Assembly (NCBI GenBank): GCA_020693165.1
Contig: JAIMJQ010000010.1
Coordinates: forward strand, 1 to 46,402
Direction of reading: 5' to 3'
DNA from: Xanthomonas sp.
GTDB lineage: Bacteria; Pseudomonadota; Gammaproteobacteria; Xanthomonadales; SZUA-5
Length of the DNA stretch: 46,402 bases
The position numbers and the translations under genes are program-made. Below, piece after piece: positions 33,763 to 42,387 of the stretch. Each line of letters begins with the position of its first letter. Within the stretch, counting starts at the first letter, position 1. The notes beneath the pieces were generated by a model. The model searched no databases. It saw nothing but the letters and a program-made list of their open reading frames with translations, and had not been told where the DNA came from.

Positions 33763-34004
33763 GTTGCACCGCGTCGATGTAGATGCCGTTCAGGCCGAAT
33801 CCCCGGTTTTCCCACGGAAACCAGGTCACGCCGCCGGACGCCACCAGCGCGCTGCCGTCGAAATCGCTGAAGTTCGCCTGCATGTAGCCGGCCTCATTGA
33901 ATTCGATCGAATTGTCGGGAAACGCCGCGGCCATGCTGACGCTGACCCGGTCCAAGCGCACTCGCCGCGGGGGCGATTGCGAGCACCAACGCCGCCAGTC
34001 GCAT
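33763..34004 (-). pseudogene. Frameshifted and truncated fragment of a secreted (possibly outer-membrane) protein
   Basis: On the minus strand an ATG at 34004 opens a good signal peptide (MRLAALVLAIAPAASA), but that frame then loses coding character. In another frame the sequence continues as VRLDRVSVSMAAAFPDNSIE, FNEAGYMQANFSDFDGSALV, GGVTWFPWENRGFGLNGIYID and then runs into the convergent kinase gene. This looks like the first 80 or so residues of a beta-rich envelope protein with one frameshift and a lost 3' end. I cannot name the family. It occupies most of the 418-bp gap between the kinase and acylase genes. Confidence 0.4.
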
Positions 34005-34139
34005 GCGCCGGAAGGCACGCTGTTTCCGGCACGCAGGCGCCCCGCAAGCGGCGGTGATTTGGGCAATCGGCTATCGGGGAATCACGGCGAGCAGGCAATC
34101 AGGCGGGCGCTACCGGCATCGGCGATCGCCGCCGCTCCC

Positions 34140-34171
34140 GGCGCGCGACTGGACGAAGCCAGTCGCGCGCC
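34140..34171 (-). terminator. Perfect 13-bp hairpin after the acylase gene
   Basis: GGCGCGCGACTGG (34140-34152) and CCAGTCGCGCGCC (34159-34171) pair perfectly around a 6-base loop, which reads CTTCGT on the transcribed strand. The hairpin begins 9 bp after the acylase stop codon. It lacks a T-run; termination or protection of the mRNA 3' end are both possible. Confidence 0.55.
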
Positions 34172-34180
34172 CTGCTGCAC

Positions 34181-37015
34181 TTACGGCGTGAAGTTCAATC
34201 TCGCAACTTCACCGGCCACCGCAGCATCACGTCCGATCAACAGCGGCTTGTAGGCGTTGACCAGCCAGCGTGGCAGCTGGCTGATGTAAGCCGGGCTCAG
34301 CAACGAACCGCTCTGACCCCCCGGATAGATCTGCTGCGCCTGAATCTGCGGGCTCATGCTGCCGACGAAGCGCCGCACCGGTCCGCTGGTGAACATGAAG
34401 CCGTTCAGCGTGTTGGCGCGCACGCTGACATCGGAATCGTCGACCACCTCGTAGTTGCCCGGACGCGCCACGCCCGGCAGGTTCGGGCCCAGGTTGGTAA
34501 TCGGGAACGGATTGTTGCCGGGAATGTTGAACGGTTCGCCGAGCGGGTGACGGAACACCTTGCGGTGCAACTTGCCCCAGCGATACGCATCCTGGTTGGT
34601 TGACTGCCCAAACGCCGGGGCGAATTCGGCGCTCGCGAGCAGGTTCAGGCCATCCTTCAGGCTCTTCAGGATCAGGTAGTCGCGCGCAGCTTCCGGCGAC
34701 GGGGCGCCGGCAACGACGAAGAAGTCGAGGCCAGATGCACCTTTTCCACGCGCCGTCGGGAAGGTATCGAACAGATTCTTGATCGCCCGCAGGCTTTCTT
34801 CGCTGCCCGGCAGGTGCGCCGACAGTCCGACGCGTGTCAGCGTGGCATCGAGCACATTGCGCACGGTCTGGTTGCGCCAGAAGGTGTACAGCGTGGTCGC
34901 CACCGAATTGGCCACCTCAGAGGCGGTCGGCTCCGGCAGGTTGGCCGGGTTGTCACCCGGGTCGTAGCCCTCGCGGATACCGGTTGGCGTGGTGAGGTTC
35001 CAGTCGCGGATGCGCGTGACCGCCTCGACCACTGCCGGATCGGCACCCAGAGCCGCCAGTTGCGGCCACGCGCCGCTGGCACCGGCGTTGGCGAAGGCGG
35101 TCAACAGCGTCGGACGCAGCAGTTCCGCATCCAGCGGCTGGTTGTTGGCCTGCCACTGGCGCATGTCGTCCAGCGACACCGGGATGTTGGCGTCGAGCTT
35201 GGCGCGGATCAGGCGATCTACCCGCCCCATCCGGAAGTCGGCATAGCCCGAGTTCAGGTAATAGATACCGCCGCCAGCACGCATCTGATTCAGTGCATTG
35301 TTGTCGAGCGTGGTACCGACCGGATCGTTGTTGGAGTTGGCAATGTAGCCGCTGGCCGGGTTGGTCGCGTTGGGCATCTCGGCGATCGGCAGCAATTCGA
35401 ACGGCGTCGCCTGATTCGCTTGCGAGGTCGTCTTTGGCAACCATTCGTGCTTGAGCGCACCGGTACCATCGCGAACAATGAATGGCGGAACGCCGCCGTC
35501 GGCGCGTCCGAGCGTCTGCAGATCGGTGCGCAACGGCACCTCGCCCGGCGCCGTGTAGGCGATGTTGCCGTCGACATCGGCATAGGCGAAGTTCTGACTG
35601 GCGCCATCGAAGTAGGTCAGTCCTTCGCGGAACTCGGCCAGGTTGGTGGCGCGCGTGATGCGCCGATAGGCCTCAAGTTCCTGCGTCGCACCCCAGCCGG
35701 TGTAGGCGAAGGAGATGCCGGTGTCACCGGTGATCGAGACCACCGGGCCATTGTTGCGGCGCGGCACGATGATGGTGACGCCGCCGTTGGTGTAACCGAT
35801 CGACGAAACCCGGGCGACGTTGTCGGCCACGCGGTCGCCCACGGTGTTGGCGAAGTAGCTCTGGAAAATCCACACCACCGGCTCGGCAACGCCGCTGTGA
35901 ATGGTGTGCGTCGGCAATCCATAGGTGTTGAGGCGGAACTTCTCGGAGAACGCATCGGTCATGTCGATCGGATTGACCGTTTGACCCCAGCAGTGGCGCG
36001 TGGTGCATCCGAGCAGGATATTCGGAGTACCGGGTACCGAAACGCCGACGACATCCATCGGTTGTGCGAACTGCGGATCAGTGGAAACGATGTGTGCCTC
36101 GTTCCACAGCGCCGGCATATCCATCGCCAGATGCGGGTCGTTGGCGATCAGCGGTTTGCCGTCGACGGTCTTGCTGCCGGCAATGACCCACCAATTGCTG
36201 CCGCCGCGCTTGGCGTTGAGCTGCATGGTCGGCGCCAGCCAGGGGTTGTCCTTGATCGCCTCGACATGCTGGGTCGCGGCCGCAAGCGTCTGTGCATCGA
36301 TCATCGGGATATTGCTGGTGTCGCTGCCGGCCTTGTCGGCCTCGGTCACGCCGATCCCGGCCAGGAAGCCCGGCACGGTGACGCGGCCGTCGACCGGCTT
36401 GGCACGGGTCAGGTCATCGAAGAACAGCTTGTTGCCGTCGAAGCCCGCCGCCGCTCCAGCCTGCTGGTAGGCACCGAGGCGCACGGTCAGACCGGTGTCG
36501 TTGTCGAAACCGAGCTGGAAGGCCAGCAACTTGGCGACGACGAAGGTATCGACCGGCGACCAGGGTTCGGCGCGCGTCAGTTCCAGCGCCGTATATTCGA
36601 CCGGCAACGGGTTGCTGCGCAGCCATGCATTGACGCCGTTGGCGTAAGCCTGGACGATGCCGCGCAACTTGGGGTTGGTTTCGACATAAGTCGCCCACGC
36701 CGAGCGCCGGATGCCGAGCGTGCGCAACTGCACGTCATTGGCGAGCGCCGGCGCCCCGACCATCTCGGCCAGCGTGCCGCTGCCGACCCGGCGCAGATAG
36801 TCCATCTGGAAAAATCGGTCGCGCGCATGGGCGTAACCGAGCAGGTATCCGGCGTCCTCGTCGCTCGCGGCGAGCACCGTCGGCACGCCCTCCGCGTCGT
36901 AGGACACCGATCCGGGCGCTTTCAGCCCGGGTGCGGAAATGGACTGCGCGAATGCCAGCGGCGCCGCGCCCAGCAGGGCAACGACCAGCGCAGCTACTAG
37001 TGGTCTTTTGGTCAT
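34181..37015 (-). CDS. Penicillin-acylase family N-terminal nucleophile hydrolase
   Basis: The 944-residue precursor starts at ATG 37015, with GAGGAAG seven bases upstream, and has a signal peptide ending AFA around residue 23. The family matures by self-cleavage before a Ser that becomes the nucleophile; here GGSNWWVIAG places cleavage between Gly272 and Ser273. The alpha-chain part contains GVPTVLAASDEDAGYLLGYA and HARDRFFQMDYLRR; the beta chain contains SKTVDGKPLIANDPHL and NNDPVGTT. Relatives are amidases for penicillin, cephalosporin or acyl-homoserine lactones, so quorum quenching is possible, but substrate cannot be read from the sequence. It should act in the periplasm. The gene stands alone between two decayed gene fragments and ends in a strong hairpin. 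Confidence 0.9.
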   Translation of the reverse strand: MTKRPLVAALVVALLGAAPLAFAQSISAPGLKAPGSVSYDAEGVPTVLAASDEDAGYLLGYAHARDRFFQMDYLRRVGSGTLAEMVGAPALANDVQLRTLGIRRSAWATYVETNPKLRGIVQAYANGVNAWLRSNPLPVEYTALELTRAEPWSPVDTFVVAKLLAFQLGFDNDTGLTVRLGAYQQAGAAAGFDGNKLFFDDLTRAKPVDGRVTVPGFLAGIGVTEADKAGSDTSNIPMIDAQTLAAATQHVEAIKDNPWLAPTMQLNAKRGGSNWWVIAGSKTVDGKPLIANDPHLAMDMPALWNEAHIVSTDPQFAQPMDVVGVSVPGTPNILLGCTTRHCWGQTVNPIDMTDAFSEKFRLNTYGLPTHTIHSGVAEPVVWIFQSYFANTVGDRVADNVARVSSIGYTNGGVTIIVPRRNNGPVVSITGDTGISFAYTGWGATQELEAYRRITRATNLAEFREGLTYFDGASQNFAYADVDGNIAYTAPGEVPLRTDLQTLGRADGGVPPFIVRDGTGALKHEWLPKTTSQANQATPFELLPIAEMPNATNPASGYIANSNNDPVGTTLDNNALNQMRAGGGIYYLNSGYADFRMGRVDRLIRAKLDANIPVSLDDMRQWQANNQPLDAELLRPTLLTAFANAGASGAWPQLAALGADPAVVEAVTRIRDWNLTTPTGIREGYDPGDNPANLPEPTASEVANSVATTLYTFWRNQTVRNVLDATLTRVGLSAHLPGSEESLRAIKNLFDTFPTARGKGASGLDFFVVAGAPSPEAARDYLILKSLKDGLNLLASAEFAPAFGQSTNQDAYRWGKLHRKVFRHPLGEPFNIPGNNPFPITNLGPNLPGVARPGNYEVVDDSDVSVRANTLNGFMFTSGPVRRFVGSMSPQIQAQQIYPGGQSGSLLSPAYISQLPRWLVNAYKPLLIGRDAAVAGEVARLNFTP

Positions 37016-37111
37016 GACGATACTTCCTCGGGGAAAACATCCAGAGCATCCTACTGGCAGCGACAAAGCGCACGTTGCGGTGCGTCAATACGGTTGCACG
37101 CTGCGCGCCGT

Positions 37112-37340
37112 TCAACGCAGAGGTGCGGAGAGCGCGCGGATCAGGACGATGTTCAGCAATACCGGGACGATCGAGGACAGGTCGTTGCTCAGCGTCACGT
37201 CGAGCTTCCTTGCACGCTCCATCATCGCGCGCACCGCCATGCCGATCAGCCAGCGACCTTCCACCCAGGCGACAATGGCACCGAGGATCTTGAGCCCGAT
37301 ATCGACACCCTGGGTGCTGACGCCGGTCGCACGCGGACAT
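37112..37340 (-). pseudogene. N-terminal fragment of an MscS-type mechanosensitive channel
   Basis: The minus-strand frame from 37321 to 37112 encodes TQGVDIGLKILGAIVAWVEG, RWLIGMAVRAMMERARKLDV and TLSNDLSSIVPVLLNIVLIR, then ALSAPLR and TGA. This is the TM1-TM2 pattern of small mechanosensitive channels, including the D-TL spacing. The pore helix and the C-terminal vestibule are missing. An ATG at 37340 lies in a different frame, so a frameshift also separates the start. It lies 5 bp downstream of the DUF4239 gene and may once have formed an operon with it. It occupies most of the 330-bp gap before the acylase gene. Confidence 0.6.
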
Positions 37341-37345
37341 CACCT

Positions 37346-38140
37346 TTATGGCGCCGGCGCCACCGGCGACATGCTGTTCAACAGGTTGAGCAACACTGCA
37401 TCGGCGAACTCGACGCGGATCAGGCCGACGCGCGGGAATTCGAGGTCGATGATCATGTACAGCACCACGCTGATGCTCAGCGCGAAGGCCACCGAGTGCA
37501 GCACATGCCGCCGGCGTGCCACGCCCATGTTGTAACCTCCAAGCAATCCACAGACCATGGCCAGACCGACCAGCAGGCAGTAAATGACCATCGGTGGATG
37601 CGTGCGCACCGCCAGCCAGCGGGTACTGGTGATATCGATCATCTCGTTGACCGGATCGAGCACCGCGTCGACGATCGGCTGGCCCTGGTGCTGCTGCAGC
37701 GCGGCGATGGTGAGCTTCCAGATTTCCTTCTGCACCGCCGAGGTGTCGTCGGCCTCATCGTGGATGGCGAGTGCCGGCGACTTCAAGCGGACTTCCACAT
37801 AGTCCCGGTACAGTTTGCGCAAAGCCGGCTGGCTGTCGGCCGGCAGCAGGCTGATGCGCAGATAGGCGGTGCCGATCGCATTGGCTTCGTCGTTGATCAA
37901 CTCGAGGCGATCGCTGAAGCGCGAAGCCGCGCCCGAAAAGACGAACGCCAGCAGCAGTCCCAACAGTGCGAACACCGCCGAGTCCATCGCGGTAAAGCCC
38001 TTTTCGGCGCCGTCCGGATCGCGCAGGACGCGCCGGTTGCCGCGCCGCCACCCAAACTCCATGGCCGCGAGGATCAGGACGACCAATCCCGCCAGCAGCG
38101 CCACCACAAAGACGAAGCCGTGGTAATCGGCGATGAACAT
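37346..38140 (-). CDS. DUF4239 (bestrophin-like) membrane protein
   Basis: The 264-residue protein has two membrane helices near the N-terminus, a central soluble helical region with RLELINDEANAIGTAYLR, and two C-terminal helices. The conserved ND-EANAIGTAYLR motif places it in the DUF4239 family, described as bestrophin-like; channel activity is unproven. The start ATG 38140 gives MFIADYHGFVFVV, directly before the first helix; the open frame reaches further upstream but that part is not membrane-like. Immediately downstream is a fragment of an MscS channel gene. It is divergent from the CBS-domain gene across 257 bp. Confidence 0.82.
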   Translation of the reverse strand: MFIADYHGFVFVVALLAGLVVLILAAMEFGWRRGNRRVLRDPDGAEKGFTAMDSAVFALLGLLLAFVFSGAASRFSDRLELINDEANAIGTAYLRISLLPADSQPALRKLYRDYVEVRLKSPALAIHDEADDTSAVQKEIWKLTIAALQQHQGQPIVDAVLDPVNEMIDITSTRWLAVRTHPPMVIYCLLVGLAMVCGLLGGYNMGVARRRHVLHSVAFALSISVVLYMIIDLEFPRVGLIRVEFADAVLLNLLNSMSPVAPAP

Positions 38141-38397
38141 TGGCGGGTTATCTCGATACAGTTCGTTGGCGTCGATTCCATCATGTCGCGCGGCTTTCGT
38201 GTAGGGGAATCGGGTTTCAACGCGACTGCGCTGCAACGCCGCGGCAGCCGGTTCTGTCCGCAAGCAGGTCAGGCGCCATCGGTGCGATCAGTTGCTCAGC
38301 GGTACACGCCGACGGTGAACGACATGAGGGTGCGCCGGCGCACTGAATCGCCTGCCGGCGGCGCCGATCCTGCGGTTCCCTCAAGAGGAGTCGCAAC

Positions 38398-38823
38398 ATG
38401 ACCGTGCAATCCGCAATGACTTCGACCCCGGCCTGCTGCACGCCGACCACGCCGCTGCACGAGGTGGCCAGGATGATGCTGGACCACGACTGCGGACAGA
38501 TTCCGGTTGTCGACAGCGCCGGTTCGCACATGCCGATCGGCGTGGTGACGGACCGCGACATCGTCGTGCGCATGCTCGCCCACGGCAAGAATCCGCTCGA
38601 AGGCACCGCCGGCGACTGCATGACCACGCCGTGCATCACGGTCGCCGCGGAGACCAGCCTCGCCGACTGCGCCGATGCGATGGAGAAGGGCAAGATCCGG
38701 CGCGTTCCGGTCGTCGATGCGCATGGCCGCATCAGTGGCATCGTGTCGCTGGCCGACATCGCCCGCTGCGCCGACTCCGACACCACCATCGATGTGGTCA
38801 AGGAAGTTTCCACCACCGCCTGA
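38398..38823 (+). CDS. Two-CBS-domain protein
   Basis: The 141-residue cytosolic protein consists almost entirely of a pair of CBS motifs (about residues 8-60 and 72-125), with QIPVVDSAG, IGVVTDRDIVVRMLA, RRVPVVDAHGRISGIVSLAD. Stand-alone CBS pairs bind adenine nucleotides and act as energy or stress sensors. AGAGGAG lies 8 bases before ATG 38398. The following gene is a glycine-zipper lipoprotein about 100 bp away. No effector domain is fused, so the partner is unknown. Confidence 0.9.
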   Translation: MTVQSAMTSTPACCTPTTPLHEVARMMLDHDCGQIPVVDSAGSHMPIGVVTDRDIVVRMLAHGKNPLEGTAGDCMTTPCITVAAETSLADCADAMEKGKIRRVPVVDAHGRISGIVSLADIARCADSDTTIDVVKEVSTTA

Positions 38824-38925
38824 TGACCGGGCCCGCCCCGACGCGTCGGCGTGGGTACGTTGACGCACCGACCCCGCAGAGTCGACCGCGCACCCTCGGT
38901 TGCACCCTTCCCCAGCGGAATTGTC

Positions 38926-39516
38926 ATGACCATTCAGAAACCGTGGCTATTGAGCATCCTCGCCCTCGCCAGCCTTGCCGGCTGCGCGCCGATGCAGACG
39001 CGAGATCAGTCGTACTATGACCATGGCGGCGAGCACCAGCAGTACGACCGTAACGACTACCGATATGGCCAGGACTACCGTCCAGGCGCCGACTATCGCG
39101 ACGACCGTGGCAGCCAGCAAGGCTATGGGTACGAAGACGTCCAGCCCGGCCAATACGGTTTCGACGGTCGAATCGACGTGGGCTGCGAAGCATGCGGCGT
39201 TGTGCGCAGCATCTCCCAGGTCGCCGGTGGCACCGGCAACAACACGGGTGCGATCGTCGTCGGTGCGCTGGTTGGTGGCGCCCTGGGCAATACGGTTGGC
39301 CACGGCGATGGCCGCCGCGCGGCAACCGTCGTCGGCGCGGTCGCCGGCGGCGCCGTCGCCAACGAAATCACGCGCAACGCTGACCACGACCTGTTTCGGA
39401 TCGACGTGCACATGAACAACGGCGACATGTACAGTTTCGACCAGCACGATCACGAAGACTTGCGCGAAGGATCGCCGGTGCAAGTCCGCGATGGCCACGT
39501 CTATCCGTTGAACTGA
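38926..39516 (+). CDS. Glycine-zipper 2TM lipoprotein (SlyB-like)
   Basis: The 196-residue protein starts at ATG 38926 with a lipoprotein signal ending in LAGC. A Tyr/Asp/Gln-rich, disordered stretch (residues about 25-85, with QYDRNDYRYGQDYRPGADYR) follows. Then a glycine-zipper double helix (AIVVGALVGGALGNTVGHGDG, RAATVVGAVAGGAVANEITR) and a small C-terminal beta domain with DHDLFRIDVHMNNGD. This is the layout of SlyB/Pcp-type outer-membrane lipoproteins that support envelope integrity. The long Tyr-rich linker is unusual. It is followed by a GlsB-like gene 71 bp later. Confidence 0.87.
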   Translation: MTIQKPWLLSILALASLAGCAPMQTRDQSYYDHGGEHQQYDRNDYRYGQDYRPGADYRDDRGSQQGYGYEDVQPGQYGFDGRIDVGCEACGVVRSISQVAGGTGNNTGAIVVGALVGGALGNTVGHGDGRRAATVVGAVAGGAVANEITRNADHDLFRIDVHMNNGDMYSFDQHDHEDLREGSPVQVRDGHVYPLN

Positions 39517-39587
39517 ACCCGCGACGCCGACGCGGCGCCGTTGCTTGTCCAACGCGCGTCGCGTGCGGCGACGCCAGGAGACCTCGA

Positions 39588-39854
39588 ATGAGCATCATCT
39601 GGACCATCCTCGTCGGCCTGGTAGCTGGGCTGCTCGCTCGCATGCTGAAGCCCGGTCGCGACGACATGGGCATGATCATGACCACGCTGCTGGGCATCGG
39701 CGGTGCCTTTGCGATGACCGCTGTCGGTCGGTCGTTGGGCTGGTACGGCCCCGACGATGCCGCCGGCTTCATCGGCGCCTTCATCGGCGCCTTTGTCATC
39801 CTGCTGACCATCGGCGCCTTGCGTGGCAAAAGCAGCGGCGGGAGTGGCGTATAG
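39588..39854 (+). CDS. GlsB/YeaQ/YmgE family stress-response membrane protein
   Basis: The 88-residue protein has three short membrane helices with many glycines (MSIIWTILVGLVAGLLARML, MGMIMTTLLGIGGAFAM, AAGFIGAFIGAFVILLTIGA). This is the transglycosylase-associated/GlsB family induced by stress in several bacteria; mechanism unknown. AGGAGA lies 6 bases before ATG 39588. It follows the glycine-zipper lipoprotein gene on the same strand and converges on cydB. Confidence 0.88.
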   Translation: MSIIWTILVGLVAGLLARMLKPGRDDMGMIMTTLLGIGGAFAMTAVGRSLGWYGPDDAAGFIGAFIGAFVILLTIGALRGKSSGGSGV

Positions 39855-39870
39855 TCGAGCAGCAATCAGG

Positions 39871-39892
39871 CGGCTGGCGCAGTGGCCAGCCG
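39871..39892. terminator. Hairpin between convergent GlsB-like and cydB genes
   Basis: CGGCTGGC (39871-39878) and GCCAGCCG (39885-39892) form a perfect 8-bp stem with a 6-base loop, in the 79-bp gap between two convergent genes. No T-run follows on either strand, so termination is plausible but unproven. Confidence 0.4.
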
Positions 39893-39933
39893 TCGTAGTG
39901 GCATTGCACAATGACGCCGGCGAGCGCGCACCT

Positions 39934-40926
39934 TCACCCATAGTCGAGCGCCCGCGCCGGCCCGCGAAACACGCGATAGGTGTAAGCCGAGTAACCGACG
40001 ATCGCCGGCAGTGTGACCGCTACGCCGAACAGGATGATCCACAACGATCCGGGTGCTGCAGCGGCCTGGTGGATGGTGATGCGATCCACGACGAGGTACG
40101 GAAACAGGCTGTAGGCGAGCCCGGCAAAGGCGCTGACGAACAAGCCGACCGCGCAGGCAAATGGCGCGGCGGGTGCGCCGCTGACGCCGTCGCGCAGCCC
40201 GCGCAAGGCCCAGTCGGCGCGCCACAGCAACGCGACGCTGAGCAACGGAATCGGTGCCAGCCAGAAGAAATCCGGCAGAGTGAACCACTTGTCGAAGATG
40301 CGTGGACTGACCAATGGCGTGGCGATCGAAACCGCTGCGATGCCGATCGCGGTCAGCCATAGCGACGCCCGCGCCCAGCGCGCTGCCTTCGCCTGCAGTT
40401 CGCCACTCGTTTTCATCAGCAGCCACGAAGCACCCAGCAGGCTGTAGCCAGCCAGCAGGCACACGCCGATGAAGCTGGCGAAGGCGAAATTGGCGACGCT
40501 CCACTCGAAGCCGAGGATGTAGGCGCCGAGCATGAAGCCCTGCGACAGCGCGGCCAGCGCCGAACCGGCGAAAAATGCGCGGTCCCACCAATGCTTGTGC
40601 TGGACGCGCGCCTTGACGCGGAAATCGAAGGCGACGCCACGCAGGATCAATGCGATCAGCATCAACGTCACCGGCAGGTAAAGCGCACCGAGGATCACGC
40701 CGTGCGCAATCGGAAAAGCGATCAGCAGGATACCGACACCGAGCACCAGCCAGGTTTCGTTGGCATCCCAGAACGGCCCGATCGACGCGATCATGCGGTC
40801 CTTCTGCGCGTCGTCGGCACCCGGCAGCAGGATGCCAACGCCGAGATCGAAGCCATCCAGGACCACATAGGCGAGCATTGCCGTGCCCATCAGCGCCATG
40901 AAGATCTCCGGCAGCCAGGCGCTCAT
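39934..40926 (-). CDS. cydB: Cytochrome bd-type quinol oxidase subunit II
   Basis: The 330-residue membrane protein is CydB, with the conserved start region LDGFDLGVGILLP, GPFWDANETWLVLG and LILRGVAFDFR, and nine predicted helices. With CydA it forms the quinol oxidase that reduces oxygen to water. Its ATG (40926) overlaps the cydA stop by four bases (ATGA); the longer upstream frame overlaps cydA and is not used. No cydX-like small gene is seen after it; 10-30 residue frames in the 79-bp gap show no match. Confidence 0.92.
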   Translation of the reverse strand: MSAWLPEIFMALMGTAMLAYVVLDGFDLGVGILLPGADDAQKDRMIASIGPFWDANETWLVLGVGILLIAFPIAHGVILGALYLPVTLMLIALILRGVAFDFRVKARVQHKHWWDRAFFAGSALAALSQGFMLGAYILGFEWSVANFAFASFIGVCLLAGYSLLGASWLLMKTSGELQAKAARWARASLWLTAIGIAAVSIATPLVSPRIFDKWFTLPDFFWLAPIPLLSVALLWRADWALRGLRDGVSGAPAAPFACAVGLFVSAFAGLAYSLFPYLVVDRITIHQAAAAPGSLWIILFGVAVTLPAIVGYSAYTYRVFRGPARALDYG

Positions 40927-42269
40927 GACGTGGCTCCCTGCAACGCGTGAACCGGCACCGGGGCGTGGCCGGACATCGCCTTGCGCATCAGGTGGAACAG
41001 CACGCTGACAAATGCCGTCAGCAGCAGCGCATACAGCGCCAGATAGAGCGACAGGCTGAGCGCGATCATCGGTGCCGGCACCGCAGAGGCCGCATCCGCG
41101 GTCGCCAGCGTGCCGTACACCAGCCACGGCTGGCGGCCGATCTCGGTGACGTACCAGCCGGCCAGCGTCGCCACCCAGCCGGAAAAAGTCATCGCCACCA
41201 GCGCCCGCGCCAGCCACGGCCGCGGCTCGCGGCCGCGCCGCAACTGCCAGGTTGCCAGCCAGCTCAGGGCCAACATCAACAGGCCGACGCCGACCATCAG
41301 GCGAAATCCGAAGAACAGCGGCGCCACTGGTGGATGCTGGTCGAAGTCGTTCAGTCCACGCACTACGCCATCGGCCTTGTGGGTCAGGATCAGGCTGGCC
41401 ATCAGCGGCACCTTGATTTCGACGTGGTTGCTGCGCGCAGTCGCATCGGGCCAGGCGAACAGGCGCAACGCAGCGCCCTGCTCGGTTTCCCAGATGCCTT
41501 CCATTGCTGCCACCTTGGCCGGCTGGTGTTCGAGGGTGTTCAGACCGTGCAGATCACCAGCGAGAATCTGCAGCGGGATCAGCAGTGCGGCCAGACGGAC
41601 TGCGGTGCCCAGTGTGGCACGCACCTCATCGCCGTGATCGCCCTTCATCCAGCGCCATGCCGACAGGCCCGCAACCAGAAACGCGACGGTCAGACCCGAC
41701 GCCAGCAGGACATGCGCCAGCCGATATGGCAACGACGGGTTGAACACGATCGCCAGCCAGTCAGTCGGATGCGCCTGGCCATCGATCATCTCGAAGCCCA
41801 CCGGCGTGTGCATCCACGAGTTCAGCACCAGAATCCAGAACGCCGACAGCGTGGTACCGAACGCCACCAGGAAGGTCGCCAGCGTGTGCACGCGGTCGGA
41901 TACGCGGCCCTGACCGTAGAGCATGATCCCAAGGAACGCCGCTTCGAGAAAGAACGCGGTGAGCACTTCGTAGCCCAGCAACGGTCCGGCGATGTTGCCG
42001 ACGCTCTCCATGAAACCCGGCCAGTTGGTGCCGAACTGGAAGCTCATGGTGATCCCGCTGACCACGCCGAGCGCGAATGCCAGCGCGAACACCTTGACCC
42101 AGGTGCGATAGGCCGCCTGCCACTTGGCATCACCGCTGGCGCGCCAGCGCAGCTTGAAGTACAGCAGCAGCCAGCCGAGCGCGATGGTGATGGTCGGAAA
42201 CAGGATGTGGAAGCTGATGTTCGCGGCGAACTGGATGCGCGCGAGGATCAGTGGGTCGGGCATATCCAT
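40923..42269 (-). CDS. cydA: Cytochrome bd-type quinol oxidase subunit I, cyanide-insensitive (CIO) type
   Basis: The 448-residue protein carries the heme-ligand His21 in ISFHILFPT, FQFGTNWPGFMESVGNI, the Q-loop start GDLHGLNTLEHQPAK, and GWYVTEIGRQPWLVYGTLAT near the C-terminal end. The length and the short Q-loop fit the CIO subgroup (CioA) rather than the 520-residue E. coli CydA. The product is the quinol-oxidising subunit, in the inner membrane. It lies directly downstream of a GbsR-type regulator gene (118 bp gap) and is coupled to cydB. ATG 42269 has AGGAAA 13 bases upstream; ATG 42263 is an alternative start. Confidence 0.93.
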   Translation of the reverse strand: MDMPDPLILARIQFAANISFHILFPTITIALGWLLLYFKLRWRASGDAKWQAAYRTWVKVFALAFALGVVSGITMSFQFGTNWPGFMESVGNIAGPLLGYEVLTAFFLEAAFLGIMLYGQGRVSDRVHTLATFLVAFGTTLSAFWILVLNSWMHTPVGFEMIDGQAHPTDWLAIVFNPSLPYRLAHVLLASGLTVAFLVAGLSAWRWMKGDHGDEVRATLGTAVRLAALLIPLQILAGDLHGLNTLEHQPAKVAAMEGIWETEQGAALRLFAWPDATARSNHVEIKVPLMASLILTHKADGVVRGLNDFDQHPPVAPLFFGFRLMVGVGLLMLALSWLATWQLRRGREPRPWLARALVAMTFSGWVATLAGWYVTEIGRQPWLVYGTLATADAASAVPAPMIALSLSLYLALYALLLTAFVSVLFHLMRKAMSGHAPVPVHALQGATS

Positions 42270-42387
42270 GGTCTGTAGGGTTTCCTTTCGCTTCTTGGTC
42301 GCTCGGAGTCGTGGCGCCAGGTTGCGGATCGAACCGGACGCGGACTGCTGACTGCTCTCTTTGTCCGCAACGGACTAACCTTTTTCT

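Noticed and set aside
34814-37000. 728-codon open frame antisense to the acylase gene
   Set aside because: Shadow frame; it spans the conserved Ntn hydrolase gene exactly and shows no domain.
38330-38343. Perfect palindrome GTGCGCCGGCGCAC before the CBS gene
   Set aside because: Short, purely GC palindromes are expected by chance in this composition; no regulator nearby.
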